A stretch of 57,488 bases of DNA from positions 1-57,488 of the forward strand of contig JAFQCH010000024.1 in NCBI GenBank assembly GCA_017416485.1, written 5' to 3'. This DNA is from Clostridia bacterium. Lineage in GTDB: Bacteria > Bacillota > Clostridia > Oscillospirales > Acutalibacteraceae. A model generated the notes under the pieces. The model worked only from the letters and a program-made list of their open reading frames with translations. It had not been told where the DNA came from and did not search any database. The position numbers and the translations under genes are program-made. This document shows, one piece after another, positions 7,947-16,252 of the stretch; the stretch's first letter is position 1, and every line of letters begins with the position of its first letter.

Positions 7947-8528
7947 TCAATCAAATAAATTCTTTCCGTTCACACCGTAGATGTCTTCCGTTAATTTATT
8001 AAGCAAATCAATCAAGGATGCTCTGAACTCTTCATAAATATTTTCATCCTGCGTGTCTTCTGTAACATCTATTGCATAACTATATTTCCATGCAGTAAAT
8101 TCTACAGTTTGAGGAATAAGATGAAAAGCCATCTGACTCAAATCAAAACCTGCTCGTTTCTCTGCATTGTCTGCCGTAACAGAATTCGTCATACTGTCAC
8201 CAACAAAGTCCATATCTTCTTGCAACTCATTTAAAACATCAAATGACACTTCATTATAAACATATTCACAAAATTCCTGTGCAGTATATGTTTCATAAGC
8301 AGACAACAAGTAACCAATCAACGAATCAATTGCAGGAAGAATAGCTTTTGCGGCAGTTGAATTTTCCTCATATGTCATAACTGTTGAACTATATTTTGTA
8401 GGCATATTTGCAGAAATCTCAAGCGGTGTGCGAGTTGGTTCCTCCGATACTTCAGGTTCATTGTCGCTACAAGCGCAAAAGGACAGACATACAATAAGTG
8501 CCAACAGCATAGCCAGTGTTTTTTTCAT
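7947..8528 (-). CDS. Putative lipoprotein of unknown function
   Basis: A 193-residue protein with a type II signal peptide: MKKTLAMLLALIVCLSFCAC, with a lipobox-like FCAC and likely lipidation of a Cys near residue 20. ATG 8528 has GGAGG nine bases upstream and is preferred to the TTG at 8543. The mature part is acidic and helical; I do not recognise a family. First gene of a two-gene unit with the zinc-ribbon protein. Its promoter overlaps an 11-bp palindrome that may be bound by the XRE protein encoded divergently. Confidence 0.7.
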   Translation of the reverse strand: MKKTLAMLLALIVCLSFCACSDNEPEVSEEPTRTPLEISANMPTKYSSTVMTYEENSTAAKAILPAIDSLIGYLLSAYETYTAQEFCEYVYNEVSFDVLNELQEDMDFVGDSMTNSVTADNAEKRAGFDLSQMAFHLIPQTVEFTAWKYSYAIDVTEDTQDENIYEEFRASLIDLLNKLTEDIYGVNGKNLFD

Positions 8529-8636
8529 TTGCATTACCTCCAAAAACTAAAAATGTGAATACAAACCAAAAATGTGCACACACTGAAAACACAAACTTCG
8601 GTCTGCTTCGGCAGAAAATGACTTCTGCCATAAATA

Positions 8637-8684
8637 AATATACACCACATCTGATGTAAAGTCAATACACTAAATGTGGTGTAT
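8637..8684. promoter_or_regulatory. Divergent control region: minus-strand promoter with an 11-bp palindromic operator
   Basis: Minus-strand promoter: TTGACT (8665-8660), 17-base spacer, TATATT (8642-8637), driving the lipoprotein. A perfect inverted repeat ATACACCACAT (8640-8650) / ATGTGGTGTAT (8674-8684) has one arm on the -10 box and the other upstream of the -35. The XRE regulator starts 39 bases beyond the second arm on the plus strand. Confidence 0.7.
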
Positions 8685-8722
8685 TGTAAAATTCAACTAT
8701 CACCGACAAAAGGGGGATAGTA

Positions 8723-8932
8723 ATGAAGAATTATATTGAAATCATAAAAGATTTACGGGAAGACCACGACAAAACGCAACGGGAAGTTGCCGAATATCTC
8801 GGCACAACGCAGCAGGTGTATTCACGGTACGAAAAAGGCGAAAACGAGATTCCCGTGCGGCACATTATTTCCCTTTGCAAATACTACAATGTGTCGGCGG
8901 ATTATATTTTAGGCTTAGACGAACACAAATAA
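8723..8932 (+). CDS. XRE-family helix-turn-helix regulator (69 aa)
   Basis: A single Cro/C1-type HTH domain occupies nearly the whole protein: REDHDKTQREVAEYLGTTQQ is helices 1-3, followed by YSRYEKGENEIP and HIISLCKYYNVSADYILG. It has no sensing domain. GGGGGAT precedes the ATG. Its position divergent from the lipoprotein gene across a palindrome suggests autoregulation and control of that unit (inference). Confidence 0.88.
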   Translation: MKNYIEIIKDLREDHDKTQREVAEYLGTTQQVYSRYEKGENEIPVRHIISLCKYYNVSADYILGLDEHK

Positions 8933-9011
8933 AAATCACCATTGGGGATTGCATCTGTTAAAAATATGATATATTATAAAATCAAATACAGACTTCAAGG
9001 AGTTGTTGAAA

Positions 9012-9986
9012 ATGAACATTATTGAAACAATTACGGCTGTTTTTGCAACCATCGCTTGCATTTTTTCGCTGATTCCGAATGCATTGGGTATTTACAAAGA
9101 TACATACCAAGCGGAAAATCCGGATGAAGTGCTGATGAATGCCGTGCTCATTGCCGACATTCATGCCGACGGCGACCCCGTGCGTGACAGAAACGACAAC
9201 CTGCGCCGTCTGCTTGCCGACATCAATGCCTCCGAAGAAAAGCTGGATGCGATTGCCGTTGCGGGCGACATCACAAACTGCGGCAACATCAAAGAATACA
9301 TCAACCTCGCAGGCATGCTGTTCGCATACAACAAAGCGGAAAATTTCATTCCCTCAATGGGCAACCACGATTCCCGCGCCACCTGCGTGGAAGAACCTTA
9401 TTTTGACGAAGGCTCTTCCCTGTTCCAAAACTTCCTGCGCCTGCAGGGCATCAAAACCGAAACCAACTATTATTACAAGGTAGTCAACGGCTGCTACTTC
9501 ATCGCATTGGGAACGGAAAGCATGCCCGATCCTTACATTTCCGACACGCAGATCGCATGGGTCGATTCCCTGCTCGCAGAAGCCGCAAAAACGGGTATGC
9601 CCTGCTTCATTATTTCGCACGAATTGCTCATGGGAACGCATGATGATGCGAATGTCCCGGCTTCCAGAAACCTCGGTGAAGCCTCCGACAAGCTCAAGGC
9701 TGTTGTCAAGAAGTATGCCGACGAAGGGCTTACCACCGTGTATGTCTGCGGACATCTGCACAAGAATTTCCATGCGGATACACTCGTAACCGTGTCCGAC
9801 AATTTCTACAGCCTGCTGCTGCCCAGCGCCTTGTACTCCGAAGATGACATCACCGGTGAGGATATTCTCAGCCTCGGTGTGACTGCGGAAGTCTATCAGG
9901 ATAAGCTTGTGATCCGTGCAAGAAATTTCAATACCTACGAATGGCTTGAGGACTACCGTTGGGAACTGCCCGTTGATATCAAATAA
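9012..9986 (+). CDS. Calcineurin-like metallophosphoesterase
   Basis: A 324-residue metallophosphoesterase with the full metal-ligand set: ADIHAD near residue 53, AGDITN near 85, GNHDSR near 117, SHE near 204 and GHLHKNFH near 250. The first 28 residues are hydrophobic (IIETITAVFATIACIFSLIP) and form a signal anchor, so the catalytic domain is probably outside the membrane. ATG 9012 is chosen because AAGGAG at 8997-9002 is nine bases upstream; TTG 9003 abuts it. The substrate is unknown; phosphodiesters or phosphomonoesters are possible. A second, distant metallophosphoesterase is at 25281-26417. Confidence 0.87.
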   Translation: MNIIETITAVFATIACIFSLIPNALGIYKDTYQAENPDEVLMNAVLIADIHADGDPVRDRNDNLRRLLADINASEEKLDAIAVAGDITNCGNIKEYINLAGMLFAYNKAENFIPSMGNHDSRATCVEEPYFDEGSSLFQNFLRLQGIKTETNYYYKVVNGCYFIALGTESMPDPYISDTQIAWVDSLLAEAAKTGMPCFIISHELLMGTHDDANVPASRNLGEASDKLKAVVKKYADEGLTTVYVCGHLHKNFHADTLVTVSDNFYSLLLPSALYSEDDITGEDILSLGVTAEVYQDKLVIRARNFNTYEWLEDYRWELPVDIK

Positions 9987-10000
9987 CATAAAAAAATATT

Positions 10001-10047
10001 CACCGCATCCCGATGCAGCTTTTGCAGGTGATGCGGTGATTTTTTTG
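10001..10047 (+). terminator. Terminator after the metallophosphoesterase
   Basis: CACCGCATC (10001-10009) and GATGCGGTG (10030-10038) pair exactly and are followed by a T-run. Confidence 0.85.
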
Positions 10048-10050
10048 TTT

Positions 10051-11088
10051 TTATTCTTCAGGCTCGAAATACGGCACATCGAGTGTATCCGTAAAAAACG
10101 CATTGGTGTCGGCTTTTTTGCCGTTTTTGTCGATGACGGTGACGCGGAAAAACCCATCGGTTTTGAGGATTTCAAACACGGCATGGGTGATCTCCCCTGT
10201 CTGCTCGTTATAGCGGGACATACATCTTCTTTTATTGACCGTGCACACCACCTTGTCGGCGGGGGAACATTCCACATGCAACCTGCCGTCTTCCATCCAA
10301 AGGCCGTAAATCTCGGGGCCCTGCGAAGCATAAAACCACCCGTTCACAAGTGCTTCGGACACACTTTCGTAGGTAAGCTCTTTTGCTTTTATCATGGTGA
10401 ACGCACCGAAGGAATCCCACATTCTGCACGCAGGATCGCGGCGGTTGTGGTTATCGTCCGTAGCAATACAGAAAATTCTTTGTTCTTTGCGCAGAAAATC
10501 ATCGTAAGCCTTGGAATTGTATTCGTCATAGCCGTCGATGAAGCTCGAATAATTGCAGATTTCCATGGCGTTCATGCCCTTGTATTTTATGTAATCCTCA
10601 TAATGCTCAAGCGACCATGTGGGGTGATTGTAGGTCACAAAAAATCCTTTTTCACGGCACTTTGCAATAGCAGTATTGATGCAATCTGCGTTGTATTCAC
10701 GCTCAAAATCGGGCTCGGCTTCGTCGAAACAGATCTGACTGTTGCGCTCGGGATTGTGGTATTTTGTTCTGTGAAAACACGGCTGGGTGATATTCTCTTT
10801 GTCAAGTGCAATCACGCACAGGTCACACACCTTTGCATCCAGAAAATCAGTCCGCCAGTTTTCGTCAAATCCGAGTTCAAACCCCGTCAGCATCAGAAAG
10901 CCTTCGTCTGTCAGGTCATGGTGCGGAATCATGATCTCGTGGTCGGTGCAGCAAAGAATACTGTAGCCCCTTGATTTATAAAGATTTTTCATTTCTTCAG
11001 GTGTAAGCGTACCGTCGGAAACCGTTGAATGCGAATGCAGATTGGCCTTATAAAAAGCTCCCTCTTGGGGTAAAAGATAATGTTTCAT
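10051..11088 (-). CDS. PHP-domain metal-dependent hydrolase
   Basis: A 345-residue PHP-superfamily protein. The N-terminal NLHSHSTVSDG (H-x-H, residues about 16-26), CTDHE near 47, NHPTW near 154 and ATDDNH near 206 supply the His/Asp metal ligands. PHP proteins are phosphoesterases; stand-alone members include histidinol-phosphate phosphatases and nucleoside 3',5'-bisphosphate phosphatases, but this one is longer, with a C-terminal beta-rich region of about 110 residues. No signal peptide. It converges on the metallophosphoesterase gene, and the shared terminator may serve both. Substrate unknown. Confidence 0.85.
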   Translation of the reverse strand: MKHYLLPQEGAFYKANLHSHSTVSDGTLTPEEMKNLYKSRGYSILCCTDHEIMIPHHDLTDEGFLMLTGFELGFDENWRTDFLDAKVCDLCVIALDKENITQPCFHRTKYHNPERNSQICFDEAEPDFEREYNADCINTAIAKCREKGFFVTYNHPTWSLEHYEDYIKYKGMNAMEICNYSSFIDGYDEYNSKAYDDFLRKEQRIFCIATDDNHNRRDPACRMWDSFGAFTMIKAKELTYESVSEALVNGWFYASQGPEIYGLWMEDGRLHVECSPADKVVCTVNKRRCMSRYNEQTGEITHAVFEILKTDGFFRVTVIDKNGKKADTNAFFTDTLDVPYFEPEE

Positions 11089-11347
11089 ACAGTCCTCCTG
11101 AAGGTTTTTTATTATTGTAACTCCCTCATCACCACTATATCACACATTTGCACGCAGTGCAATATCGTTTGTCGAAGGCAACATCATTGATGCGAAGCAT
11201 CATATCGTTTGCGACAAAGTCGCAATATCGTTTGACCGTCAGGTCAATCTCGTTTGCCGCAGTCACAAACCCTTTGTTCTCGCTTCGCTCGAAACGATAT
11301 TTGAAACTTCGTTTCAAAACGATATTGTGTCCTGCGGACACAAACAC
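11089..11347. repeat. Array of small hairpins linked by ATATCGTTT
   Basis: Between the PHP gene and the tRNAs. Forward linkers ATATCGTTT lie at 11162-11170, 11202-11210 and 11225-11233, with a degenerate one at 11247-11255; inverted linkers AAACGATAT lie at 11292-11300 and 11317-11325. Between and beside them are perfect short hairpins with different stems: TTGCAC/GTGCAA (11148-11162), GATGC/GCATC (11189-11201), GCGAC/GTCGC (11211-11223), GACC/GGTC (11234-11245), TTGAAAC/GTTTCAA (11301-11317) and TGTGTCC/GGACACA (11326-11342). Linkers are conserved while stems differ but stay paired. No protein frame fits. Confidence 0.85.
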
Positions 11348-11384
11348 AAAAAAAAGAACGAAGCGATTGCTTCGTTCTTTTTTT
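11348..11384 (-). terminator. tRNA operon terminator
   Basis: AAAGAACGAAGC (11353-11364) and its perfect complement (11369-11380) around a GATT loop, flanked by A and T runs. It follows the CCA end of tRNA-Thr on the minus strand. Confidence 0.9.
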
Positions 11385-11460
<76 letters not shown>

Positions 11461-11463
11461 AAA

Positions 11464-11540
11464 TGGCGACCCGGAACGGGCTCGAACCGTCGACCTCTAG
11501 CGTGACAGGCTAGCGTTCTAACCAACTGAACTACCGGGCC
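11464..11540 (-). tRNA. tRNA-Asp (anticodon GTC)
   Basis: Acceptor GGCCCGG/CCGGGTC, anticodon stem CTAGC/GCTAG around CTGTCAC, T loop TTCGA, discriminator G and encoded CCA. 77 nt, three bases from tRNA-Thr. Confidence 0.95.
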
Positions 11541-11606
11541 ATTTGGACTACGCGAATCATTATACACAAACAGACCCGCATTGTCAACACCTTTTTAGCT
11601 AAATTT

Positions 11607-12533
11607 TTATTTTTTTTCTTCCCGTTGCTCCTGCAAATCCGTCGGTTCTTCCTTTTTCGAATTTTCGGGCACGGTTACACCGTATTTTTTAAACCCTTCG
11701 TCGGCTTCATCGAGGTATGTGCCGATGCGCTTGGGTAGGGTACCTGCCTTGCGGAACATCTTGCTGCCGCGCACCTTTTCGTTATCTTCCGATTTACCGC
11801 CCAGAAGATTATTAAACTGATTGCGCACATCTGCAAATTGCTCTGCAAGGGCGTTGATCTGTTTGCCGAACTGCGCATTCACACTGTCTTTCATGTCTTC
11901 CGCCATGCCGCCGGTGCTGTCTTTGATGAGATTGCCGATGACATTGACAGTGTTTTTGAAATCGTTGAATTTAACAATGAACTTGCGCACACCGATGGTG
12001 GCAATGACAGTCATAACAAGGTCAAAGAAGAACAAAATAAGAATGATAACCGTGATGATGACAAGCGATTCATCGGGGATGAAGCTTCTGATATATTCAT
12101 ACAGCGGGTTGATGCCGTACACAAACAGCAGCGAAGCAAAGCCCCATATAATAGAATGTTTAAAACAGATTCTGCCGTGCAGGTTGAGGAAGTTGTTGGA
12201 ATAATCCCACCAGCGGGCATTAAACAGCTTTTCCATGATGTAGGAAGTAACATATTCCACAATATCGGCAAGAATCATACCGATGAAAAACACCCGCAGG
12301 AAGCCTGCAACATCGGGTGTTGCAAGCCCTGTGTTGACAAGGGCGATGGTGAATGCCAGTGCACCCGCGCCGTAAATGGGGCAGATGGGACCATACAGGA
12401 ATCCGCTGTTGATGATGCGTTTATCACCGCCTTTGCGCAGGAATGCACCGCCCGTGCGGTAAAGCGATTCACCGAACCAACCGCACGCACTGTAGACAAA
12501 AAACATAAAAATATAATTACAGGCTGTAAGCAT
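11607..12533 (-). CDS. CmpB-type polytopic membrane protein (ABC_trans_CmpB family)
   Basis: A 308-residue protein whose first 200 residues resemble PF06541: FFVYSACGWFGESLYR, NSGFLYGPICPIYGAG and ARWWDYSNNFLNLHGRICF are typical of that family. About five hydrophobic segments are followed by a soluble, partly coiled-coil tail (about residues 200-308) rich in charged residues. ATG 12533 with GAGAGTGAG upstream is preferred; a longer frame from 12569 would overlap the upstream HD gene. The family is often labelled ABC permease, but no ATPase is nearby and function is unknown. The upstream HD-domain gene ends inside its ribosome binding region, so the two are probably co-transcribed. Confidence 0.75.
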   Translation of the reverse strand: MLTACNYIFMFFVYSACGWFGESLYRTGGAFLRKGGDKRIINSGFLYGPICPIYGAGALAFTIALVNTGLATPDVAGFLRVFFIGMILADIVEYVTSYIMEKLFNARWWDYSNNFLNLHGRICFKHSIIWGFASLLFVYGINPLYEYIRSFIPDESLVIITVIILILFFFDLVMTVIATIGVRKFIVKFNDFKNTVNVIGNLIKDSTGGMAEDMKDSVNAQFGKQINALAEQFADVRNQFNNLLGGKSEDNEKVRGSKMFRKAGTLPKRIGTYLDEADEGFKKYGVTVPENSKKEEPTDLQEQREEKK

Positions 12534-12547
12534 TTTCTCACTCTCTT

Positions 12548-13096
12548 TTACTTTGCTTTTTTCTTGCAAAGATTAACATCCGCGCGGAAACGGCGGTAGA
12601 ATTTTCCTTCTTTGGCAAGCAGCATTTCGCAGTTTGCACAGTATTTGTCGGCAAAGGTCAGCAACCACCCTTCCTTGTATTTCGGCGGGATGGGGGTCAG
12701 CGGCCACATGTGGCGAAGAATCATGTTTTCTTCCTTTTTGCCGGGGGTGCCTCCGCAAAGAATACGGGCATTGATGACCGCAAATCCGGGATGACGATAA
12801 CCGCTCGGACGGTGATCCCAGCTTTTGTCGTGCCAGTCGTAATAGAACAGATCGTGCAGTACGGCGCCCCTTGCGGCGGCTTTGCAATCGCAGTTGAAGC
12901 GTTTTGCAAGGCGATAGGTCATGTAGGCAACCGCGGTGATGTGGTTGAGGCGGTTGACCGTGCTGTGTTGCGGAAATCGTTCAAGGCTTTGCACTTCTTC
13001 GGTAAAATAGATATCTTCAATCAATGCGTGAAATTCTTCGTCGGGCACTTCACGCAGGCAATAAGACCGCACAAAAATGTTATATAAACTGTCCAT
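12548..13096 (-). CDS. HD-domain hydrolase
   Basis: A 182-residue HD-superfamily phosphohydrolase. HSTVNRLNH (about residues 44-52) supplies the first His, VLHDLFYYDWHD (about 79-90) the His-Asp doublet, and HPGFAV follows near 103. Similar short HD proteins in Firmicutes are annotated as phosphohydrolases without a defined substrate. First gene of a two-gene unit with the CmpB-like protein; the downstream start lies 15 bases after this stop region. Confidence 0.8.
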   Translation of the reverse strand: MDSLYNIFVRSYCLREVPDEEFHALIEDIYFTEEVQSLERFPQHSTVNRLNHITAVAYMTYRLAKRFNCDCKAAARGAVLHDLFYYDWHDKSWDHRPSGYRHPGFAVINARILCGGTPGKKEENMILRHMWPLTPIPPKYKEGWLLTFADKYCANCEMLLAKEGKFYRRFRADVNLCKKKAK

Positions 13097-13215
13097 AAAA
13101 ACTCCGTATGTTTTAAATCTTGAACATCATACCATATTTCTGTGTCGAATGCAACCGTTTTTCATTGTGCAGGTATACTATATGGATATAATCTTTTGTT
13201 TTTCTTAAAAACCGA

Positions 13216-13244
13216 TTGACAAAAAGGACAAATGAACCTATAAT
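13216..13244 (+). promoter_or_regulatory. Consensus promoter for dut and the MFS gene
   Basis: TTGACA (13216-13221), 17-base spacer, TATAAT (13239-13244): a perfect sigma-A promoter 40 bases before the dut start. Confidence 0.85.
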
Positions 13245-13283
13245 TTTCCAGTATGTTCTATTTTTTAAGACGGAGTGATAAAA

Positions 13284-13721
13284 ATGCTCGTTAAATTCAA
13301 AAAATTAGACCCAAAAGCGGTCATGCCGACCTACGGCACACCGTATTCCGCAGGTGCCGATTTATATGCCTGTATGGAAAATGCAGTGGCCATTGAACCC
13401 GGTCAGACCGTTCTGATGCACACCGGCATTGCCATGGAAATTCCCGAAGGCTACGCGGGACTCAACTTTGCAAGAAGCGGGCTTGCAACCAAAAGAGGGC
13501 TTGCCCCTGCAAACAAAGTCGGCGTCATTGATTCCGATTACCGCGGTGAAATCATGGTAGCACTTCACAACCACAGCAATACAGCACAGACGGTGGAGCC
13601 GGGTGAGCGCATTTCGCAGTTGCTGCTTGTTCCCGTGATGCAGGCACAGTTTGCAGAAACGGAGGAACTGTCCGACACGCTTCGCGGCGAAGGCGGGTTC
13701 GGTTCAACAGGCAGAAAATGA
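13284..13721 (+). CDS. dut: dUTP diphosphatase
   Basis: A 145-residue trimeric-type dUTPase, which hydrolyses dUTP to dUMP and PPi and keeps uracil out of DNA. The five motifs are in order: SAGADLYA, ARSGLATKRG, NKVGVIDSDYRGEI, GERISQLLLVP and the C-terminal Gly-rich GEGGFGSTGR. ATG 13284 is preferred to GTG 13275 because the CGGAG site then has proper spacing. The stop overlaps the MFS start by four bases (ATGA), indicating translational coupling. Confidence 0.95.
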   Translation: MLVKFKKLDPKAVMPTYGTPYSAGADLYACMENAVAIEPGQTVLMHTGIAMEIPEGYAGLNFARSGLATKRGLAPANKVGVIDSDYRGEIMVALHNHSNTAQTVEPGERISQLLLVPVMQAQFAETEELSDTLRGEGGFGSTGRK

Positions 13722-14953
13722 GCACATTACAAAAGAAAAAAACGATCGACGGAACACAGATGCTCGGTGTGCTGTGTCCGCTGATTTATTTCGGAAGTTA
13801 TATCACAAGAAAAAATTATGCCATTGTCATTGCCGAAATTGTTGCCGCTGAAGCAATCGGCGAAGCGGATGCCGCACTGGCTGACACACTTGCCCTGATT
13901 TCCTACGGCATCGGGCAGGTCGTCAGCGGTTTTTTAGGTGACCGTTTCAAGCCCAAAACCCTCATCACGACGGGACTGACCGCAACTACGGTCATCAACT
14001 TTCTTATGGCAATCATTCCTGACCCTTATATCCGTGCGGTGCTTTGGTGCATCAACGGATTTGCACAGTCCATGCTGTGGCCGCCGCTTGTACGCATTAT
14101 GGCAGCTTCCATGAGCGAGGAAGCTTACAGCAAGACATGTGTCAATGTCAACGTGGCGGGTATAGGCGGTACGGTGTTTGTTTATCTGACCGCTTCACTT
14201 ATATGGATCCCGTATTTTTCGTGGAAATATGTCTTTGTGTTCTCGGCACTTCTTTGCACAATCATCGACATATTGTGGATCGTCTTATCAAGAAAGACAC
14301 CGCAACCGGGTCCGACAGTACGCAAAAAAGCGGATGTTGCCCCCGAAAACAAACTGTCAAAAAAAGCGTTGCTGTCTTCGGGCATTCTGCTGATTGCGGT
14401 TGCCATTATCATGCAAGGAATGCTGCGTGACGGTGTTTCAACATGGGTTCCGTCGTTTATGATGGACACATTCGGTGTTGATTCGCACAATGCAATTCTC
14501 AAATCCGTACTGATTCCGCTTCTGGGGATGGTTTTTCTGAAGATTGCACAGTTCGTGCAAAAAAAATTCTTTTCGGACGAAATCATCGCAGCCACGGTCA
14601 TTTTTGCGGCAGGATTCGTATTCAGTGCGTTGCTGTTCTTCTGCTATGATAAAAATGAGTACATCTCTCTTGCCCTTGCGGCAATCATCACGGGCTGTAT
14701 GCACGGGGTCAACCTGTTCCTCGTTTGTGTTGTGCCCGCAAAGTTCGAAAAATACGGCATCGTTTCCACCATGTCAGGACTGATCAACTCCCTGACCTAT
14801 GTCGGCAGTGCCCTTGCAACACAGGGCTTTGCACTGACAAAACAATATTCCGGTTGGACGGTTACCATCGGCAGTTGGCTGTTGATTGCAGCAGTAGGCA
14901 TTGCCTGCTGCATCCTCGCCTACAAACCGTGGAAAAAATTCAAAGCAATGTAA
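13718..14953 (+). CDS. MFS transporter, OPA (organophosphate antiporter)-like
   Basis: A 411-residue permease with about twelve hydrophobic segments. SYITRKNYAIVIAEI near the N-terminus and GDRFKPKTLITTG between helices 2 and 3 resemble the glycerol-3-phosphate/hexose-phosphate antiporter group, as does NGFAQSMLWPPLVRIM. The ATG overlaps the dut stop, so it is translated with dut from the promoter at 13216. The link with a nucleotide-pool enzyme has no obvious metabolic meaning. The substrate, likely a phosphorylated small molecule, is inferred. Confidence 0.8.
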   Translation: MSTLQKKKTIDGTQMLGVLCPLIYFGSYITRKNYAIVIAEIVAAEAIGEADAALADTLALISYGIGQVVSGFLGDRFKPKTLITTGLTATTVINFLMAIIPDPYIRAVLWCINGFAQSMLWPPLVRIMAASMSEEAYSKTCVNVNVAGIGGTVFVYLTASLIWIPYFSWKYVFVFSALLCTIIDILWIVLSRKTPQPGPTVRKKADVAPENKLSKKALLSSGILLIAVAIIMQGMLRDGVSTWVPSFMMDTFGVDSHNAILKSVLIPLLGMVFLKIAQFVQKKFFSDEIIAATVIFAAGFVFSALLFFCYDKNEYISLALAAIITGCMHGVNLFLVCVVPAKFEKYGIVSTMSGLINSLTYVGSALATQGFALTKQYSGWTVTIGSWLLIAAVGIACCILAYKPWKKFKAM

Positions 14954-14962
14954 ATACCATGC

Positions 14963-15000
14963 ACAAGGGGCTGAAAAACAGTCTCTTGTTTTTTTATTTT
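14963..15000 (+). terminator. Terminator of the dut-MFS operon
   Basis: ACAAGGGGCTG (14963-14973) pairs with CAGTCTCTTGT (14979-14989) using G-T wobbles; a T-run follows. Confidence 0.8.
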
Positions 15001-15005
15001 TAAGG

Positions 15006-15035
15006 TTGATTTTAATAATTATATTATGCTATAAT
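15006..15035 (+). promoter_or_regulatory. Promoter for the oxidoreductase-mre operon
   Basis: TTGATT (15006-15011), 18-base spacer, TATAAT (15030-15035). Confidence 0.65.
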
Positions 15036-15070
15036 TGTTTTATATATTTTTGAATAAAGGAGTTTTTATT

Positions 15071-16231
15071 ATGGCAGATAAAGTAAGAGTCGGCGTCATC
15101 GGTCTGGGCAACATGGGTTCGGGCCACCTCAACAACTATGCAAAAGGAAAAATGCCCGAAATCGAAATCACCGCCATTTGCGACATTGACGAAAAGAAAA
15201 TCGCTCCCGCACTTGAAAAAGCACCCGATGCAAAGGTTTTTGCCAACGCAACAGACCTCATCAACAGCGGTATCGTGGATGCCATTCTGATCTGCACTCC
15301 GCATTATTTCCATCCCCCCATGGCAATTGAAGGCTTGAACGCAGGGCTTCATGTTATGAGCGAAAAGCCCGCCGGTGTTTACACCAAACAGGTTCGTGAA
15401 CTCAACGAAGTGGCCGCCAAGAGCGACAAAACCTTTGCCATCATGTTCAACCAGCGCACAAACTGCGTTTACAGAAAAGTGCGCGAAATGGTGCAGAGTG
15501 GCGAATACGGCGAAATCCGCCGTGTCAGCTGGATCATCACTTCCTGGTTCCGTACCCAGGCATACTACGCATCCGGCGGATGGCGTGCAACATGGGCAGG
15601 CGAAGGCGGCGGCGTTATGCTCAACCAGTGCCCCCATCAGCTTGACCTTTGGCAGTGGATCTGCGGCATGCCCGCAAAGGTGCGCGCGATCTGCCACGAA
15701 GGAAAATGGCACGACATCGAAGTCGAAGACGATGTTTCCATCTATGTTGAATATCCCAACGGTGCAACGGGCACATTTATTACCACCACCGGTGACTGCC
15801 CCGGCACAAACAGACTTGAAATCACCCTCGACAAGGCAAAAATCGTCATTGAAGATGACAATATTAAAATGTTCAAACTCAACGGTTCCACCACTGACGG
15901 CATCTACAACTCCGGCGACGGCTTCGCAAAACTCGACGGCGAATGGGTCGATGTTGAAACAGACGGCCTGAACCCCCAGCATGTCGGCGTTATGAACGCA
16001 TTTGCCGCACACATTCTGCGCGGTGAACCGCTTGTGGCCGGCGGCGAAGAAGGCATCAACGGGCTTACCATTTCCAATGCCGCATTCCTTTCCAGCTGGC
16101 TTGACAAGGAAATCGTGCTTCCCATCGACGAAGACCTTTTCTATGCAAAGTTGCAGGAAAAGATTGCAAACTCCAAACATGAAAAGGTTGTTGTGGAGCA
16201 GGTACACCAAGACATGTCCTCCACTTACTAA
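15071..16231 (+). CDS. Gfo/Idh/MocA-family NAD(P)-dependent oxidoreductase
   Basis: A 386-residue sugar or inositol dehydrogenase-like protein. The N-terminal Rossmann fold has VGVIGLGNMGSGHL (GxGxxG-type, residues 6-19), and the conserved EKPAG sits near residue 98. ATG 15071 is chosen over an upstream in-frame ATG because AAAGGAG lies in front of it. Members oxidise or reduce sugars, inositols and similar polyols; the substrate is not predictable here. Only 21 bases separate it from mreB, so it appears to be the first gene of the cell-shape operon, an unusual partner. Confidence 0.88.
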   Translation: MADKVRVGVIGLGNMGSGHLNNYAKGKMPEIEITAICDIDEKKIAPALEKAPDAKVFANATDLINSGIVDAILICTPHYFHPPMAIEGLNAGLHVMSEKPAGVYTKQVRELNEVAAKSDKTFAIMFNQRTNCVYRKVREMVQSGEYGEIRRVSWIITSWFRTQAYYASGGWRATWAGEGGGVMLNQCPHQLDLWQWICGMPAKVRAICHEGKWHDIEVEDDVSIYVEYPNGATGTFITTTGDCPGTNRLEITLDKAKIVIEDDNIKMFKLNGSTTDGIYNSGDGFAKLDGEWVDVETDGLNPQHVGVMNAFAAHILRGEPLVAGGEEGINGLTISNAAFLSSWLDKEIVLPIDEDLFYAKLQEKIANSKHEKVVVEQVHQDMSSTY

Positions 16232-16252
16232 TTCCGAAAGGCGGAAACGCAA

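Noticed and set aside
11148..11342. CRISPR-like array
   Set aside because: Units are about 23-40 bp, the variable parts are self-complementary hairpins, linkers invert direction midway, and no cas gene is near.
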